A stretch of 32,351 nt of DNA from Bacillus sp. AFS059628 (GTDB lineage: Bacteria > Bacillota > Bacilli > Bacillales > Bacillaceae_G). Below are positions 32,335 to 32,351 of the stretch, piece after piece (the first letter of the stretch is position 1; the number at the start of each line of letters is the position of its first letter). The stretch is from assembly GCF_002571225.1 (NCBI RefSeq), contig NZ_NVEC01000030.1, forward strand, positions 1-32,351, written 5' to 3'. The notes beneath the pieces are model-generated. The model was not told the origin of the DNA and did no database searches. It was given only the letters and a program-made list of their open reading frames with translations. Both the position numbers and the translations under genes were made by a program.

Positions 32335-32351
32335 TACTAGAAAAAGACAAC

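Overview
The window reads as chromosome of a low-GC Gram-positive spore former of the Bacillus cereus group (cereus, anthracis or thuringiensis). The evidence is the gene set: PrkA and YhbH, a yhbA-yhbB-trmL (queG) cluster, a NEAT-LRR surface protein of the Hal type, an M9 collagenase preceded by a PlcR-box-like sequence, and CitS/CitT with a CitM-type transporter. A-rich codon use and strong AGGAGG-type ribosome binding sites fit this. The species cannot be settled from this stretch. I see no insertion sequence, prophage, CRISPR array, rRNA gene or broken gene; most of the window is ordinary chromosome.

Layout. 1-390: end of a tRNA cluster (Gln, Gly, Cys, Leu) with its terminator. 391-4600: a small hypothetical gene (minus), YebC-family protein, NUDIX hydrolase, monofunctional transglycosylase and a membrane-anchored BdbD-type oxidoreductase. 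4600-7600: lone tRNA-Gly(TCC), then queG, an Amidase_6-like protein and trmL. 7600-9900: a PAS-PAS-GGDEF-EAL protein, convergent with an unlisted 31-codon ORF. 10.1-13.7 kb: prkA and yhbH, with a sigma-E-like promoter before prkA. 13.7-18 kb: Fur-box-controlled NEAT-LRR cell-wall protein and a GNAT protein. 18-19.7 kb: a BCCT osmolyte transporter (minus). 19.8-22.8 kb: secreted collagenase. 23-25.2 kb: NfeD-like protein plus flotillin. 25.4-27.4 kb: chemoreceptor. 27.5-31.2 kb: citrate two-component system convergent with a citrate transporter carrying a perfect cre site. 31.4-32.3 kb: a small biotinyl/lipoyl-like protein and a NosL-type lipoprotein.

How the genes work together. QueG and TrmL both modify wobble position 34 of tRNAs; tRNA-Leu(CAA), a class TrmL methylates, lies at the left end. 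CitS/CitT would sense citrate and switch on the convergent transporter, while CcpA can repress it through the cre. PrkA and YhbH are sporulation/stationary-phase partners. NfeD and flotillin form a membrane-microdomain pair. The NEAT-LRR protein serves haem-iron capture under iron limitation; the collagenase degrades host matrix.

The less explained signals lie between genes: a stack of three regulatory-looking elements before the transglycosylase (including a GAAC-N4-GTTC box inside a promoter spacer), tandem and inverted ATTGTGACA sites before bdbD, the 31-codon signal-peptide-like ORF, a long stem between prkA and yhbH, and mutually exclusive hairpins before the NfeD-flotillin pair. I did not find a clearly new multi-gene system.
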